From NCBI RefSeq assembly GCF_001553625.1, contig NZ_CP014230.1, positions 1,426,001 through 1,490,000 on the forward strand: a DNA stretch of 64,000 nt. The letters are read 5' to 3'. This document shows, piece after piece, positions 8,165-17,581 of the stretch (positions are counted from its first letter, which is position 1; each line of letters starts with the position of its first letter). The DNA is from Desulfomicrobium orale DSM 12838. Its GTDB lineage: Bacteria > Desulfobacterota > Desulfovibrionia > Desulfovibrionales > Desulfomicrobiaceae. Position numbers and translations under genes: made by a program. Under the pieces are notes generated by a model. It saw nothing but the letters and a program-made list of their open reading frames with translations. It had not been told where the DNA came from and did not search any database.

Positions 8165-10681
8165 ATGATCGGTTATCTGACCAAAAAAATATTCGGTTCC
8201 AGAAATGACAGGTATCTGAAGAAACTCCTGCCCGTGGTGGCCAGGATAAATGCGCTGGAAGACGAGATGGCCGCCCTGGCCGATGCGGACTTCCCGGCGC
8301 GCATAGCCGCCTTCCGAGAGGAGGTGGCCTCGGGACGCAGTCTCAACGACCTGCTGCCCGAAGTCTTCGCCCTGACCCGCGAAGCGGGCAAACGCGCCCT
8401 GGGCATGCGGCATTTCGATGTGCAGCTCATGGGCGGCATGATCCTGCATCAGGGCAAGATCGCGGAAATGAAGACCGGCGAGGGCAAGACCCTGGTGGCC
8501 ACCCTCCCCGTGGTTCTGAACGCCCTGTCCGGCAAGGGCGTGCACGTGGTCACGGTGAACGACTATCTGGCCCGCCGCGACGCGGCCTGGATGGGCCGCC
8601 TGTATTCCTTTCTGGGACTTTCGGTGGGTGTCATCGTGCACGGTCTGACCGATGCGGAACGGCAGGAAGCCTATGCCGCCGACGTGACCTACGGCACCAA
8701 CAACGAATTCGGCTTCGACTACCTGCGTGACAACATGAAATTCTACCGCGATCAGCTGGTGCAGCGCCCCCTGCATTACGCCATCGTGGACGAAGTGGAC
8801 TCCATCCTCATCGACGAGGCCAGAACGCCGCTCATCATTTCCGGGCCGGGCGAAAAATCCACGACTCTCTACGGCCGGATCAACGCCATCATTCCAAAAC
8901 TGGTCCGGGAGCAGGATTTCGCCATCGACGAGAAGGCCCGCACCGTGACGCTGACCGACGAGGGTGTGGCGCGCTGTGAAGAAATCCTGAACGTGGACAA
9001 TCTCTTCGACCCGGCCAACATCACGCTTCAGCATCATATTCTGCAGGCCCTGCGCGCCCATTATCTGTTTACTCTGGACGACCACTACATCGTCAAGGAC
9101 GGACAGGTGGTCATCGTGGATGAATTCACGGGTCGCCTCATGCCCGGCCGCCGTTTCAGCGACGGTCTGCATCAGGCTCTGGAGGCCAAGGAAGGCGTGA
9201 AGGTCGAGGCCGAGAACCAGACCCTGGCCTCCATCACCTTTCAGAATTTTTTCCGCATGTACGAAAAGCTGTCCGGTATGACCGGCACGGCCGACACGGA
9301 AGCCGTGGAATTTCAGGAAATCTACGGTCTGGAAGTCGTCGTGGCGCCGCCCAATAAGAAAATGATGCGCAAGGATTTTCCCGATGTCATCCTGAAGACC
9401 CAGAAGGAAAAATTCGACGCCATCGTGGAAGAGATCAAGGCCCTGCATGCCAAGGGGCAGCCCGTGCTGGTGGGCACCACGTCCATCGAGAAATCCGAAT
9501 ACATCTCCTCCCTGCTCAAGAAACAGCGCATTCCCCACGAAGTGCTGAACGCCAAGCAGCACGAGAAGGAAGCCGAGATCGTGGCCATGGCCGGGCAGAA
9601 AGGCCGGGTCACCATCGCCACCAACATGGCCGGGCGCGGTACGGACATCGTGCTGGGTGAAGGCGTCGTCGAACTGGGCGGTCTGCACATTCTGGGTTCG
9701 GAGCGGCATGAGAGCCGGCGCATCGACAACCAGCTGCGCGGCCGTGCCGGGCGTCAGGGTGATCCGGGCTCGTCCCGCTTCTATCTGGCTCTGGATGACA
9801 CGCTCATGCGTATCTTCGGCTCCGACCGCATTGCCGGAATCATGGAGCGGCTGGGTCTCGAAGACGGCCAGACCATCGAGAATCCGCTCATCACCCGCTC
9901 CATCGAGAACGCTCAGAAGCGGGTGGAAGGCCATAACTTCGAGATCAGAAAACAGCTTCTGGACTACGACAACGTCATGAACCAGCAGCGTGAGGTCATC
10001 TACTCCCTGCGCCGCGAGTTCATGACCACCGAGGACATGCAGCCCACGGTGGAAGAGTTCGTGGACGATCTGCTCATGGACGTTTACGAGCCCTTGGAAA
10101 ACAAGAAGAATCACGCCGAACCGGTGGAAGAGCTCCGGACCATGGTCCGGGCCAAGCTGGACGAGATTTTCGCTCTGGAACGGGTCCGCGGGTCCGGCGT
10201 TTTCGTGGACAAGGACGACGCCCGCGCCGCCATTCTGGGCATTCTGGACGAATTGCGTCTGGCCGCTCCGGACCAGTATCAGGATATACTGCGTTTTTTC
10301 CTGCTGGATGCCCTGGACCGCAACTGGAAAGACCACCTGCTGCAGATGGATTACCTGAAGGAGGGCATCGGCCTGCGCGGCTATGCCCAGCGCGATCCCA
10401 AGCAGGAATACAAGCGCGAGGGCTTTGAGCTGTTTGAGGACCTGCTGTTCCGCATCCGCGAAAACACCATGAAGGCCCTGACGCATCTGCGTGTCGAGGT
10501 GGTCCGTCAGGAGGAGCTCCGGCACGAGGAGCAGGAAAACGTGAAATACGCGGGCGGCGGGGAGCCAGCGGAAACCAGACCGGATACCGTGCGCCGGGCC
10601 GAGCCCAAGGTGGGAAGAAACGACCTCTGTCCCTGCGGCAGCGGTCAGAAATACAAGAAGTGCTGCGGCAGGAAGGGCTGA
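8165..10681 (+). CDS. secA: preprotein translocase ATPase SecA
   Basis: SecA is the motor that drives proteins through SecYEG. The 838-residue product has Walker [15 protein letters not shown], the DEAD-like box [21 protein letters not shown], motif [19 protein letters not shown] and [19 protein letters not shown]. The C-terminus has the zinc-binding SEC-C motif [14 protein letters not shown], which binds SecB or ribosomes. A CAGGAG site precedes the ATG. The gene is monocistronic and divergent from the cysteine hydrolase. Confidence 0.99.
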   Translation: MIGYLTKKIFGSRNDRYLKKLLPVVARINALEDEMAALADADFPARIAAFREEVASGRSLNDLLPEVFALTREAGKRALGMRHFDVQLMGGMILHQGKIAEMKTGEGKTLVATLPVVLNALSGKGVHVVTVNDYLARRDAAWMGRLYSFLGLSVGVIVHGLTDAERQEAYAADVTYGTNNEFGFDYLRDNMKFYRDQLVQRPLHYAIVDEVDSILIDEARTPLIISGPGEKSTTLYGRINAIIPKLVREQDFAIDEKARTVTLTDEGVARCEEILNVDNLFDPANITLQHHILQALRAHYLFTLDDHYIVKDGQVVIVDEFTGRLMPGRRFSDGLHQALEAKEGVKVEAENQTLASITFQNFFRMYEKLSGMTGTADTEAVEFQEIYGLEVVVAPPNKKMMRKDFPDVILKTQKEKFDAIVEEIKALHAKGQPVLVGTTSIEKSEYISSLLKKQRIPHEVLNAKQHEKEAEIVAMAGQKGRVTIATNMAGRGTDIVLGEGVVELGGLHILGSERHESRRIDNQLRGRAGRQGDPGSSRFYLALDDTLMRIFGSDRIAGIMERLGLEDGQTIENPLITRSIENAQKRVEGHNFEIRKQLLDYDNVMNQQREVIYSLRREFMTTEDMQPTVEEFVDDLLMDVYEPLENKKNHAEPVEELRTMVRAKLDEIFALERVRGSGVFVDKDDARAAILGILDELRLAAPDQYQDILRFFLLDALDRNWKDHLLQMDYLKEGIGLRGYAQRDPKQEYKREGFELFEDLLFRIRENTMKALTHLRVEVVRQEELRHEEQENVKYAGGGEPAETRPDTVRRAEPKVGRNDLCPCGSGQKYKKCCGRKG

Positions 10682-10775
10682 TGCTGTCGCAGTCCGCGGG
10701 CTGGTTGGCAGGGATGGGTAAGCCTGGAACCCGTCGCCGATCCGGTTTTTTTCGTTTCAGCCGGGCTTTGTGGAT

Positions 10776-11312
10776 TCAGAGCCAGAACTCCGGATAGCTT
10801 CTGTTTTTGGGTATGTTGTTGACCGCAAGGGCGATGAGCACGAGGATCGCCGCGCCCAGTCCCACGGGCAGAAGGGCGTAGGCATAGCCCAGATCGTGGA
10901 CCGCATCTCCACCCAGAACCGCCATGAGGGCTGTGGCTCCGCCCGGAGGATGCAGGGTTTTTGTCAGATGCATGAGCGCGATGGCCGTGGCCACGGCCAG
11001 GGCTCCGGCCAGCCAGGGAAACTGCCCTGCCGCCATTTGAGCCGAGACGCCCACCAGCGCCGAAAGCACATGCCCACCCACTACGTTTCTGGGCTGAGCC
11101 AAGGGGCTGAGTGGCGCGCCATACACCAGCACCGCCGTGGCACCGAAGGAGCCGAGCATCAGAGGCAGCCCGGTGACATCCAGAACACAGACATGCAGCA
11201 GGCCCACGGCGGCGATTCCCAGCATGGCTCCCAGCCAGGACCAGAATATCTCTCCCGCTCCGACGCGGGGAGGACTTTGCGTCGTACCGCGCATTTTTTT
11301 GAAATATTCCAA
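10776..11312 (-). CDS. HPP-family integral membrane protein
   Basis: A 178-residue membrane protein with four or five hydrophobic segments and the family-defining LHPPGGATALMAV motif. HPP proteins are predicted transporters, and some have been linked to nitrite movement in chloroplasts and cyanobacteria; the substrate here is unknown. It lies 10 bases downstream of a CBS-pair protein on the same strand. HPP and CBS domains are often fused or adjacent, so the CBS protein may regulate this membrane protein. Confidence 0.87.
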   Translation of the reverse strand: MEYFKKMRGTTQSPPRVGAGEIFWSWLGAMLGIAAVGLLHVCVLDVTGLPLMLGSFGATAVLVYGAPLSPLAQPRNVVGGHVLSALVGVSAQMAAGQFPWLAGALAVATAIALMHLTKTLHPPGGATALMAVLGGDAVHDLGYAYALLPVGLGAAILVLIALAVNNIPKNRSYPEFWL

Positions 11313-11322
11313 GGGATAAGCC

Positions 11323-11907
11323 CTACACGCACAAGGCGCTGATCAGGTCCGTCCTGGTCACGATGCCTACCGGCCGGCCTTCGGCGTCGCAGATGGGCAG
11401 GCGATTGATGGACTTTTCCGCGAGCAGGGTGGATATCTCGGCCGCCGTGAGCTCTTTTCCGGCCGTGACCGGTGGGGTGGTCATGAGCTCCGCCAGCTTG
11501 AGGGTGCGCATCTTCGAGACCAGACATTCGGAAGTGCCCAGGCAGCGGGACACCACCTGCATGAAGGAAACATGGCTTGCGAGGCCCATGCGGCGCAGGA
11601 AATCTTTCTCCGAAATAACCCCGCACACCACTCCCTTTTCATCCACCACCGGCGCGCCGCTGATGCCTTTTTCCGCCAGAAATCTGGCGGCGCTCGCGGC
11701 ATCCTGGCCGGATTCCAGGCAATGGGCGGGTGAACTCATGATGTCCTCGGCCCGGATGGAGTTGCGCAGCCGCTGCATGGCGTGGGTATAGGCGGAATGG
11801 TAAATCTCGCGGAACGCTCCGGGCGTGATGTCCACATAGCCCTGTAAGGCGCGCATGGCTTCCACGATGTCCGCTTCGGAAAGTTCCAATGGGATGATCG
11901 GACTCAT
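11323..11907 (-). CDS. CBS-domain pair protein
   Basis: A 194-residue soluble protein. Residues about 1-50 form a helical N-terminal segment, followed by two CBS motifs: AEDIMSSPAHCLESGQDA ... GAPVVDEKGVVCGVISEKDFLRR and LAELMTTPPVTAGKELT ... RLPICDAEGRPVGIVTRTDL. CBS pairs bind adenosine nucleotides and act as energy or ionic-strength sensors. It is immediately upstream of the HPP membrane protein, so a regulatory role on that protein is inferred from context. Confidence 0.88.
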   Translation of the reverse strand: MSPIIPLELSEADIVEAMRALQGYVDITPGAFREIYHSAYTHAMQRLRNSIRAEDIMSSPAHCLESGQDAASAARFLAEKGISGAPVVDEKGVVCGVISEKDFLRRMGLASHVSFMQVVSRCLGTSECLVSKMRTLKLAELMTTPPVTAGKELTAAEISTLLAEKSINRLPICDAEGRPVGIVTRTDLISALCV

Positions 11908-12007
11908 CTGTACTCCTTCGATCTCAATTATCTGTCTGTTCCGGAAGTGTGCGGCTTGCAGCGCCGCAATCGCCGATTCCAGTTTTTATGCAATATTACG
12001 GCCAGCC

Positions 12008-12736
12008 TCAATTGGGATGGTCTTCACGTCCGCCGCCCAGATAGGCCCGGCGGACCTGTTCGTTCCGGAGCAGGCTGTCGGCCCGGCCGGACAGAACCAT
12101 GTTGCCCACTTCCATGACGTAGCCCCGGTCGGCCAGTTTCAGGGCGGCCTTGGCGTTTTGCTCCACCAGGATGACCGTGACGCCGGAGCGGTTGATCTCG
12201 CGTACCGTGTTGAAGATGGATTTGACCAGGATGGGGGCCAGGCCGAGGCTCGGTTCGTCCAGAAGCAGAATTTTCGGGTCGGCCATGAGCGCCCTGCCGA
12301 TGGCCAGCATCTGCTGTTCTCCGCCGCTCAAGGTTCCGGCCAGTTGCCTGCGCCGTTCCTTCAGGCGGGGAAAGAGGTCGTAAATCCGCTTGCGGGTGCT
12401 CTCCGTGCGTTCGGCGCTGGACGAGGTGAACGCGCCGAGCAGCAGATTCTCTTCCACTGTGAGGGTGGAGAAGACCCGGCGGCCTTCGGGGCTCTGAGTG
12501 ATCCTGAGGCGGACAATTTCGTGGGCCGGCAGCCTGTGCAGGGCCTTGCCCTGAAAATAGATGCCGCCTCCGGTGATTCGCGCCAGCCCGCTGATGGCGT
12601 TTAAGGTGGTGGATTTGCCTGCGCCGTTGGCCCCCAGGATGGTCACGATCTCGCCTTCGTTCACTTCCAGGTCGATGCCGTGCAGGGCTTCCACGTTCCC
12701 ATAACCGACGCGCAGATTTTCGATTTTGAGCAGCAT
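12008..12736 (-). CDS. livF: branched-chain amino acid ABC transporter ATP-binding protein LivF
   Basis: A 242-residue ABC ATPase of the LivF type. It has Walker A GANGAGKSTTLNAI, signature LSGGEQQMLAIGRALM, Walker B ILLLDEPSLGLAP and the switch histidine region VILVEQNAKAAL. It is the last gene of the livKHMGF operon, 41 bases after livG. It pairs with LivG to energise uptake of leucine, isoleucine, valine or related substrates. Confidence 0.95.
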   Translation of the reverse strand: MLLKIENLRVGYGNVEALHGIDLEVNEGEIVTILGANGAGKSTTLNAISGLARITGGGIYFQGKALHRLPAHEIVRLRITQSPEGRRVFSTLTVEENLLLGAFTSSSAERTESTRKRIYDLFPRLKERRRQLAGTLSGGEQQMLAIGRALMADPKILLLDEPSLGLAPILVKSIFNTVREINRSGVTVILVEQNAKAALKLADRGYVMEVGNMVLSGRADSLLRNEQVRRAYLGGGREDHPN

Positions 12737-12777
12737 GCGTGTCCCGTCTGTTTTCCGGTCAGGATTGGCCGGACCGT

Positions 12778-13545
12778 TTACTCGTAGTCTTCGGCACCGA
12801 GATAGGCTTCAATGACCCGCGGATCGGCCTGGATTTCCTCGGGCGTGCCGGAGGCGATCCCGACGCCGTGTTCCAGCACCACCAGAGAGGAGCAGACGCG
12901 CATGACCAGCCCCATGTCGTGCTCGATGAGAATCACGGTCACGCCCCGGTCCCGGATGGCGCGGATAAGATGAACGAGTTCCCTGGTTTCCCGATCGTTC
13001 ATGCCTCCGGCCGGTTCGTCCAGAACAATGAGCCGGGGCCCGGAGGCCAGCGCCCGGGCGATTTCCAGCAGGCGCTGGTTGCCGTAAGCCAGGCTCCCGG
13101 CCGGGTTCTGCCACCGGTCTTCCAGGCCCACGAAACGCAGTTCATCCATGGCCCGGGCTATGGCTTCCTTTTCCTCCCGGCGCTGGGCGGGCGTACGCAG
13201 CATGGCCGCGAGGGCTCCCGCGCGCATCCGGCAATGGCGTCCGGCCAGCACGTTCTCCAGCAGACTCATGTTCTGGAACAGGCGGATGGCCTGGAAGGTG
13301 CGGGCGATGCCTTTTTCCACAATGGCATGGGCGGGGTGCCCCGTCAGGTTCTCGCCGTCAAAGATCACCGAGCCGGAATCGGGGCGGTAGTTGCCGGTAA
13401 TCAGATTGAAAACCGTGGTCTTGCCCGCGCCGTTGGGGCCGATGAGGCCGACCACTGTCCCGGCTTCCACCTCGAAGCTGACTTCACTGACGGCCATGAG
13501 ACCGCCGAAGCTTTTGCTCAGGTTTTCGATGCGCAGCAGGCTCAC
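12778..13545 (-). CDS. livG: branched-chain amino acid ABC transporter ATP-binding protein LivG
   Basis: A 255-residue LivG ATPase. It has Walker A GPNGAGKTTVFNLITG, the LivG-specific insert after it (RPDSGSVIFDGENLTG), Walker B RLIVLDEPAGGMN and VILIEHDMGLVM. The signature position reads LAYGNQRLLEIARAL, which is the usual LivG form. The start is taken as GTG 13545, which overlaps the livM TGA (GTGA). An open frame continues upstream but is only a shadow of livM. Confidence 0.94.
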   Translation of the reverse strand: MSLLRIENLSKSFGGLMAVSEVSFEVEAGTVVGLIGPNGAGKTTVFNLITGNYRPDSGSVIFDGENLTGHPAHAIVEKGIARTFQAIRLFQNMSLLENVLAGRHCRMRAGALAAMLRTPAQRREEKEAIARAMDELRFVGLEDRWQNPAGSLAYGNQRLLEIARALASGPRLIVLDEPAGGMNDRETRELVHLIRAIRDRGVTVILIEHDMGLVMRVCSSLVVLEHGVGIASGTPEEIQADPRVIEAYLGAEDYE

Positions 13546-14510
13546 TGGTGTCCTCCGGCCGGGCGTGCGGGAATGTCGTAGTGTTTGGGACCGGGCGGCA
13601 GCAGACCCTGATTGCGGAAGATCATCATCAGGATCATGGCCGCGCCGAAGACCAGCATCCGGTATTCTTCCAGTCCGCGAAAGAACTCGGGCAGGCCGAT
13701 GAGCAGAAACGCGCCCAGCAGCACGCCGGGAATGCTGCCCGCTCCGCCCAGGATGACGATGGAGAACAGCACGACCGATTCGGCAAAGGAGAAGGATTCC
13801 GGAGCGATGGTGGTCATCTTGGCGGCGTAGATGGTTCCGGTCATGCCCGCCCAGACCGCGCCTATGGCAAAAGCGGCCAGCTTGTACCGGGCCACGTCGA
13901 TGCCGCTTCCTTCGGCGGCTACCTCGTCTTCCTTGATATAGCGCAGTGCCCGGCCGAAACGCGAGTTCTCCAGGCGGCTCAGCAGAAAAATGGTTGCCGC
14001 CGCGAAACCCCAGATCAGATAGAAGAAATGCATGGGCTTGGCGATTTTGAAGCCGAACAGAAAGGGCCGGTCGATGCCGAAAATGCCGTTGGCCCCGCCG
14101 GTGATGCTGAAGACGTTGTTGACCAGAGCGATGCGCACGATTTCCACAATGCCGATGGTCACGATGAGCAGGTAATCGCCGCGCAGGTGGATGATGGGCC
14201 GGGCCACGGCCAGGGCGAAGGCTCCGGCCAGCAGACCCGCCAGAGGCATGAGCCACAGCACGGGCACACCGTACATGGTGTTCAGGATGGCTGTGGCGTA
14301 CGCGCCCACGGCGTAGAAGGCGGCATGTCCCATGTGGAACAGTCCGGCGTGTCCGAGAATGATGTTCAGGCTGAGTCCCAGGATGGCGTAGAGCCCCACG
14401 TTGTTCAGCAGTTCGATCCAGTAGGCGTTCAGAAAGAAGGGACACGCGGCCATGACCAGGGCGAAGGCCGGGATCGCGGCCATGCGGAGGGCGGGAAGGC
14501 GGGATGTCAT
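13542..14510 (-). CDS. livM: branched-chain amino acid ABC transporter permease LivM
   Basis: A 322-residue inner-membrane permease with about eight or more hydrophobic segments. It has the LivM motif GHAGLFHMGHAAFYAVGAYA and the EAA-like cytoplasmic loop SRFGRALRYIKEDEVAAEGSGI. Its start overlaps the livH stop (ATGA) and its stop overlaps the livG start (GTGA), so the permease and ATPase genes are tightly coupled. Confidence 0.95.
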   Translation of the reverse strand: MTSRLPALRMAAIPAFALVMAACPFFLNAYWIELLNNVGLYAILGLSLNIILGHAGLFHMGHAAFYAVGAYATAILNTMYGVPVLWLMPLAGLLAGAFALAVARPIIHLRGDYLLIVTIGIVEIVRIALVNNVFSITGGANGIFGIDRPFLFGFKIAKPMHFFYLIWGFAAATIFLLSRLENSRFGRALRYIKEDEVAAEGSGIDVARYKLAAFAIGAVWAGMTGTIYAAKMTTIAPESFSFAESVVLFSIVILGGAGSIPGVLLGAFLLIGLPEFFRGLEEYRMLVFGAAMILMMIFRNQGLLPPGPKHYDIPARPAGGHQ

Positions 14511-15412
14511 ACTTTCTCCGCCACGCGTTCGCCCAGAAGTCCCTTGGGGCGGATGATGAGGATCAGGATGAGCACGCAGAAGGAGATGGCGTCCTTCCAG
14601 GCGATGGAGATGTACGCCGCACCCAGGGCCTCGATGACGCCGAGCAGGAGACCGCCGACCATGGCTCCGGGAATGTTGCCGATGCCGCCCAGAATGGCGG
14701 CGGTAAAGGCTTTGAGGCCGTAAATCCAGCCCATGTCGAAGTTGATCTGGCCGTAATAGAGCCCCACCATGAGGCCGGCTGCCCCGCCCAGTGCCGGGCC
14801 GATGCAGAAGACCAGCATGATCACCCGGTCCACATTGATGCCCATGAGCCGGGCTGCGCCTTGATCGATGGCCGTGGCGCGGATGGCCGTGCCGGTCCTG
14901 GTTTTTTGGATGAAGAAGTACAGTCCGGCCATGAGCAGGAGGGCGGCCAGAAACATGGCTATGCGGACCGCGGGCACACCGAGGCCGAAGACGTTGATCA
15001 CAGCCTTGGGCAGGATGTCGTGGGGATAGACCCGGAAGTGCGGCCCGTAGACGGCCTTGATGGCGTTCTGGAAAAATATGGACGCGCCCAGGGCGGAAAC
15101 AACGGCGGAGAGCCGGTGGGAATGGCGCAGAGGCCGGTAGGCCGCGCGTTCCAGAATGACGCCGATGACGGCCACCAGACCCATGACCATGAGCGCCAGC
15201 AGGGCGATGGATGGCAGAGGGCCGATTTTATCGAACAGGCCGAAGGAAATGAGCAGGGTCAGGCCGAGGTAGGCGCCGATGGTGAACAGTTCGCCGTGGG
15301 CGAAGTTGATCAGCTTCATGACGCCGTAAACCATGGTGTATCCCAGAGCGATGAGGGCGTAGATGCTGCCCACGGCCAGGCCGTTGGTCAGTTGCTGGAA
15401 AAATTCTTCCAT
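14507..15412 (-). CDS. livH: branched-chain amino acid ABC transporter permease LivH
   Basis: A 301-residue permease. The start ATG 15412 gives the typical N-terminus MEEFFQQLTNGLAVGSIYAL; an upstream extension of the frame has no homologous character. It contains NFAHGELFTIGAYLGL and the loop GTAIRATAIDQGAARLMGI characteristic of LivH. There is no strong Shine-Dalgarno sequence. A long hairpin lies between it and livK, which may set the ratio of binding protein to membrane components. Confidence 0.93.
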   Translation of the reverse strand: MEEFFQQLTNGLAVGSIYALIALGYTMVYGVMKLINFAHGELFTIGAYLGLTLLISFGLFDKIGPLPSIALLALMVMGLVAVIGVILERAAYRPLRHSHRLSAVVSALGASIFFQNAIKAVYGPHFRVYPHDILPKAVINVFGLGVPAVRIAMFLAALLLMAGLYFFIQKTRTGTAIRATAIDQGAARLMGINVDRVIMLVFCIGPALGGAAGLMVGLYYGQINFDMGWIYGLKAFTAAILGGIGNIPGAMVGGLLLGVIEALGAAYISIAWKDAISFCVLILILIIRPKGLLGERVAEKV

Positions 15413-15455
15413 AGGGATGTGGGGATAGAGATTTGACTGGACGCGGCCCGTGCCG

Positions 15456-15493
15456 GAAGTCCGGGCCTCCGCGAAAAAGGAGGCCCGGACTTC
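15456..15493 (-). other. perfect 15-bp intercistronic hairpin between livK and livH
   Basis: A perfect inverted repeat (15456-15470 pairs with 15479-15493, loop of 8) begins in the livK stop codon. No T-run follows on the minus strand, so it is not a standard terminator. It more likely protects the 3' end of livK mRNA or partly reduces read-through into livHMGF. Confidence 0.7.
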
Positions 15494-16616
15494 ATGGCCG
15501 GGGCACGAATTTTCCGTCGGCATCGACCTCGTACACGCGGTACAGGTCGCCCACACGGTCGCCCTTTTCATTGAAGGAGATTTTTCCGGTCAGCCCGGAG
15601 AAATCTTTCAGATCGTTCTTCAGATAGGCGGCGAGTTTGTCGGGAGCCGTGTCGCCGGTTGCCGCAATGGCCTGGACCAGAGCCCTGTAGGCGTCTCCGG
15701 CCAGTACGGCCCAGACGGAACCGGGATCGCCGGCATGAGCGGCCCTGTAGGCGGCCAGGAAATCCTTGGCTTCGGGAGTGTCCAGATCGGCGGGCACGGG
15801 CGGGCTCAGGAACATGTAGCCCCGGGCGGCCTTGCTGCCCGCGATCTTGACCAGATCGGGATTATTGGTGGCGTCGCCGCCGAGTATGGGCACGTCCCAG
15901 CCCATTTCCATCTTCTGGCGCAGCAGCATCCCCACCTCCGGGTAGTAGCCCGTGAAGAAGATGATGTCCGGGGCGGCGGTTCTGAGCTTGGTCAGGATGG
16001 CGTTGTAGTCGCGCTCGCCGGGAGTCAGGGCGTCGAAAAAAACCACGGTCTGATCGGACTTTCCGATCAGGGCGCGGGCTTCGTCGGCCAGACCCTTGGC
16101 GTAGGAGGTGTTGTCATGCAGAATGGCGATTTTCGAGTGTCCCAGAGCGGCCAGGACCTTGGCGGCCACAGCGCCCTGATCGTCGTCGCGGGGGCAGGTG
16201 CGGAAGAAGAAGGGCAGCTTCTTTTCCGTCAGGCGGATGGCCGTGGAGCCGGTGGCTATCTGGATGATGTCCGATTCGGCGTAGATATTCTGGGAGGCCT
16301 CGGTCACGGAGGAGCCATAAGTGCCGATGACGGCCACAATGTCTTTGGTGCTCAGGCGGGAGGCGGCCAGGGCGGCCTGTCGGGGATCACCGCCGTCATC
16401 CTCGATGACAAGCTCCACCTGGTCGCCGTTGATGCCGCCAGCCCTGTTGGTTTCGGCCACGAGCAGCTCCACGATCCGTTTCATGTTCTGCCCCTCGCTG
16501 GCCCAGGAGCCGGTCAGGGGGCACATGAGGCCGATGCGGACGGGTTTGGCCCAGGCCGGTCCCCACATGAGCAGAACCAGAAGCAGAGATCCGAGGACGC
16601 AACATTTTTTCTTCAT
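15492..16616 (-). CDS. livK: branched-chain amino acid ABC transporter substrate-binding protein
   Basis: A 374-residue periplasmic binding protein of the Leu/Ile/Val type I fold. The start ATG 16616 is backed by a perfect AAGGAGGA site (16621-16628) and gives the signal peptide MKKKCCVLGSLLLVLLMWGPAWA. The mature part begins KPVRIGLMCPLTGSWASEGQ and contains GGINGDQVELVIEDDGGDPR and the conserved AVIGTYGSSVT. It heads the livKHMGF operon; the ligand may be branched-chain or other amino acids. Confidence 0.95.
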   Translation of the reverse strand: MKKKCCVLGSLLLVLLMWGPAWAKPVRIGLMCPLTGSWASEGQNMKRIVELLVAETNRAGGINGDQVELVIEDDGGDPRQAALAASRLSTKDIVAVIGTYGSSVTEASQNIYAESDIIQIATGSTAIRLTEKKLPFFFRTCPRDDDQGAVAAKVLAALGHSKIAILHDNTSYAKGLADEARALIGKSDQTVVFFDALTPGERDYNAILTKLRTAAPDIIFFTGYYPEVGMLLRQKMEMGWDVPILGGDATNNPDLVKIAGSKAARGYMFLSPPVPADLDTPEAKDFLAAYRAAHAGDPGSVWAVLAGDAYRALVQAIAATGDTAPDKLAAYLKNDLKDFSGLTGKISFNEKGDRVGDLYRVYEVDADGKFVPRP

Positions 16617-17034
16617 GAATTCCTCCTTGACGCATCGGAAGTGTTGACGCCGTCGCGCGGGTTCGGCCGAGCCGGGAAGTTTCCGGATTGTGGTGGAAGA
16701 CATCCCGGTATGTCGCGGGGCCTGCCCGAAGACAGCCTTGGGCGTAAATTTGTCCTTCGGGGCGCATCGTCGTCATCAATTTTGAATATCATTCAATTTT
16801 GGAGACGGTTTCAGCAAATTATTCAAATCAGCGCGTTCCGGCAAGCTTCATTCCGGATATTTTTCAGAATCGGATGAGACCCTCCAGGGGGCGGCGCGGA
16901 AGCGGCCGCGCTTGGTTCGGATCAGTTATGCTTCGGGGAGAGCTGATGCAGCGTGCCCGCTGCCGGTGAGGCGGAGCAGAGTGGCGGAGGGCATGTGACT
17001 GGCGGAGTAGGGGCTTGATGCCCCACCCGTCCTG
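16617..17034 (-). promoter_or_regulatory. livK upstream region with AT-rich palindrome
   Basis: This gene-free stretch of about 420 bases upstream of livK contains an AT-rich block (about 16776-16835) unlike the GC-rich surroundings, probably the livK promoter. Inside it is the imperfect palindrome TTGAATATCATTCAA (16782-16796), a candidate operator. A small GGGGC-TTGAT-GCCCC hairpin lies near 17010. No gene was recognised here. Confidence 0.4.
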
Positions 17035-17076
17035 AAAACAGAAAGCCGGGCTTCGCTTATCTGCTGCGAGGCCCGG
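17035..17076 (-). terminator. terminator of the small envelope-protein cluster
   Basis: Read on the minus strand, CCGGGCCTCGC pairs with GCGAAGCCCGG (one G-U pair) and is followed by CTTTCTGTTTTC. It lies about 30 bases after the stop of the 73-residue protein and ends the cluster transcribed from 18.5 to 17.1 kb. Confidence 0.6.
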
Positions 17077-17103
17077 CCGGCTATTTCAGGTTTCAAAGGA
17101 TCG

Positions 17104-17325
17104 TTACATACGCTTGAGGAGCTGAATGGACAGCGGCACCAGACCCGAGGACAGCTTGCTCCGCCACAGGGCGCTCCAGCCAAGTCCGGTCACGAAGGCC
17201 GCAAGCACGGAACACAGCGGCCTGGCCTTGACCGCGCCCCAGGGGTCAAAGCGGCCCGAGGCCGCACGCAGGCGCTCCTTGGCCTCGGCTACGGAGTACT
17301 CTTTTTTCTGGCTGATGTCGTCCAT
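17104..17325 (-). CDS. small membrane-associated hypothetical protein
   Basis: A 73-residue protein starting MDDISQKKEYSVAEAKERL, with a hydrophobic C-terminal half (PLCSVLAAFVTGLGWSAL ... GLVPLSIQLLK) that could be one or two membrane segments. Start ATG 17325 has GGAGGT upstream; a longer frame is not supported. It overlaps the preceding YqjE-like gene by 37 bases, so it is the distal member of the DUF883/YqjE-type cluster, similar in layout to E. coli yqjD-yqjE-yqjK. Function is unknown. Confidence 0.7.
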   Translation of the reverse strand: MDDISQKKEYSVAEAKERLRAASGRFDPWGAVKARPLCSVLAAFVTGLGWSALWRSKLSSGLVPLSIQLLKRM

Positions 17326-17573
17326 ACCAGACCTCCGGCAATGCCCATGCAGGCAAGTCCCAGAATACACAGCGCCCAGGCCGGATGCACGATCTCGACC
17401 AGCGCCCGGTACAGGGCGGCCACGAAAAAGGCCGCACCCGCAGCTCCGAAAAACAGGCCGAGGATCAGCAACGCGGCCGTGCGCACCGTTTTCAGGACGT
17501 TGTGCCGCAGAAGCCGACCTTCGGCCTCGGCCAGATCACAGAGACCGATGACGAGTTCGGTCAGACCTTTCAC
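17289..17573 (-). CDS. YqjE/holin-superfamily-like membrane protein
   Basis: A 94-residue protein with two strong hydrophobic stretches (AALLILGLFFGAAGAAFFVA and ALCILGLACMGIAGGLVW) separated by a short loop. The N-terminus is amphipathic (GLTELVIGLCDLAEAEGRLL). This is the shape of the YqjE/Phage_holin_3_6 family that usually follows a DUF883 protein, as here. The start is GTG 17573, only 8 bases after the DUF883 stop, with a weak ribosome-binding site, which suggests translational coupling. Confidence 0.75.
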   Translation of the reverse strand: MKGLTELVIGLCDLAEAEGRLLRHNVLKTVRTAALLILGLFFGAAGAAFFVAALYRALVEIVHPAWALCILGLACMGIAGGLVWTTSARKKSTP

Positions 17574-17581
17574 GCCGGAAG

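Noticed and set aside
8153-10525. A 790-codon open frame antisense to secA
   Set aside because: It is a high-GC shadow of the secA coding sequence, histidine- and glutamine-rich with no family character. The same applies to long antisense frames over metE, copA, ptsI, deaD and the GGDEF/TPR gene.
12778-14445. A single 555-codon frame that seems to fuse livM-region sequence to livG
   Set aside because: The N-terminal part is an off-frame reading of livM with arginine- and histidine-rich nonsense. livM is intact in its own frame and livG starts at the GTGA overlap.
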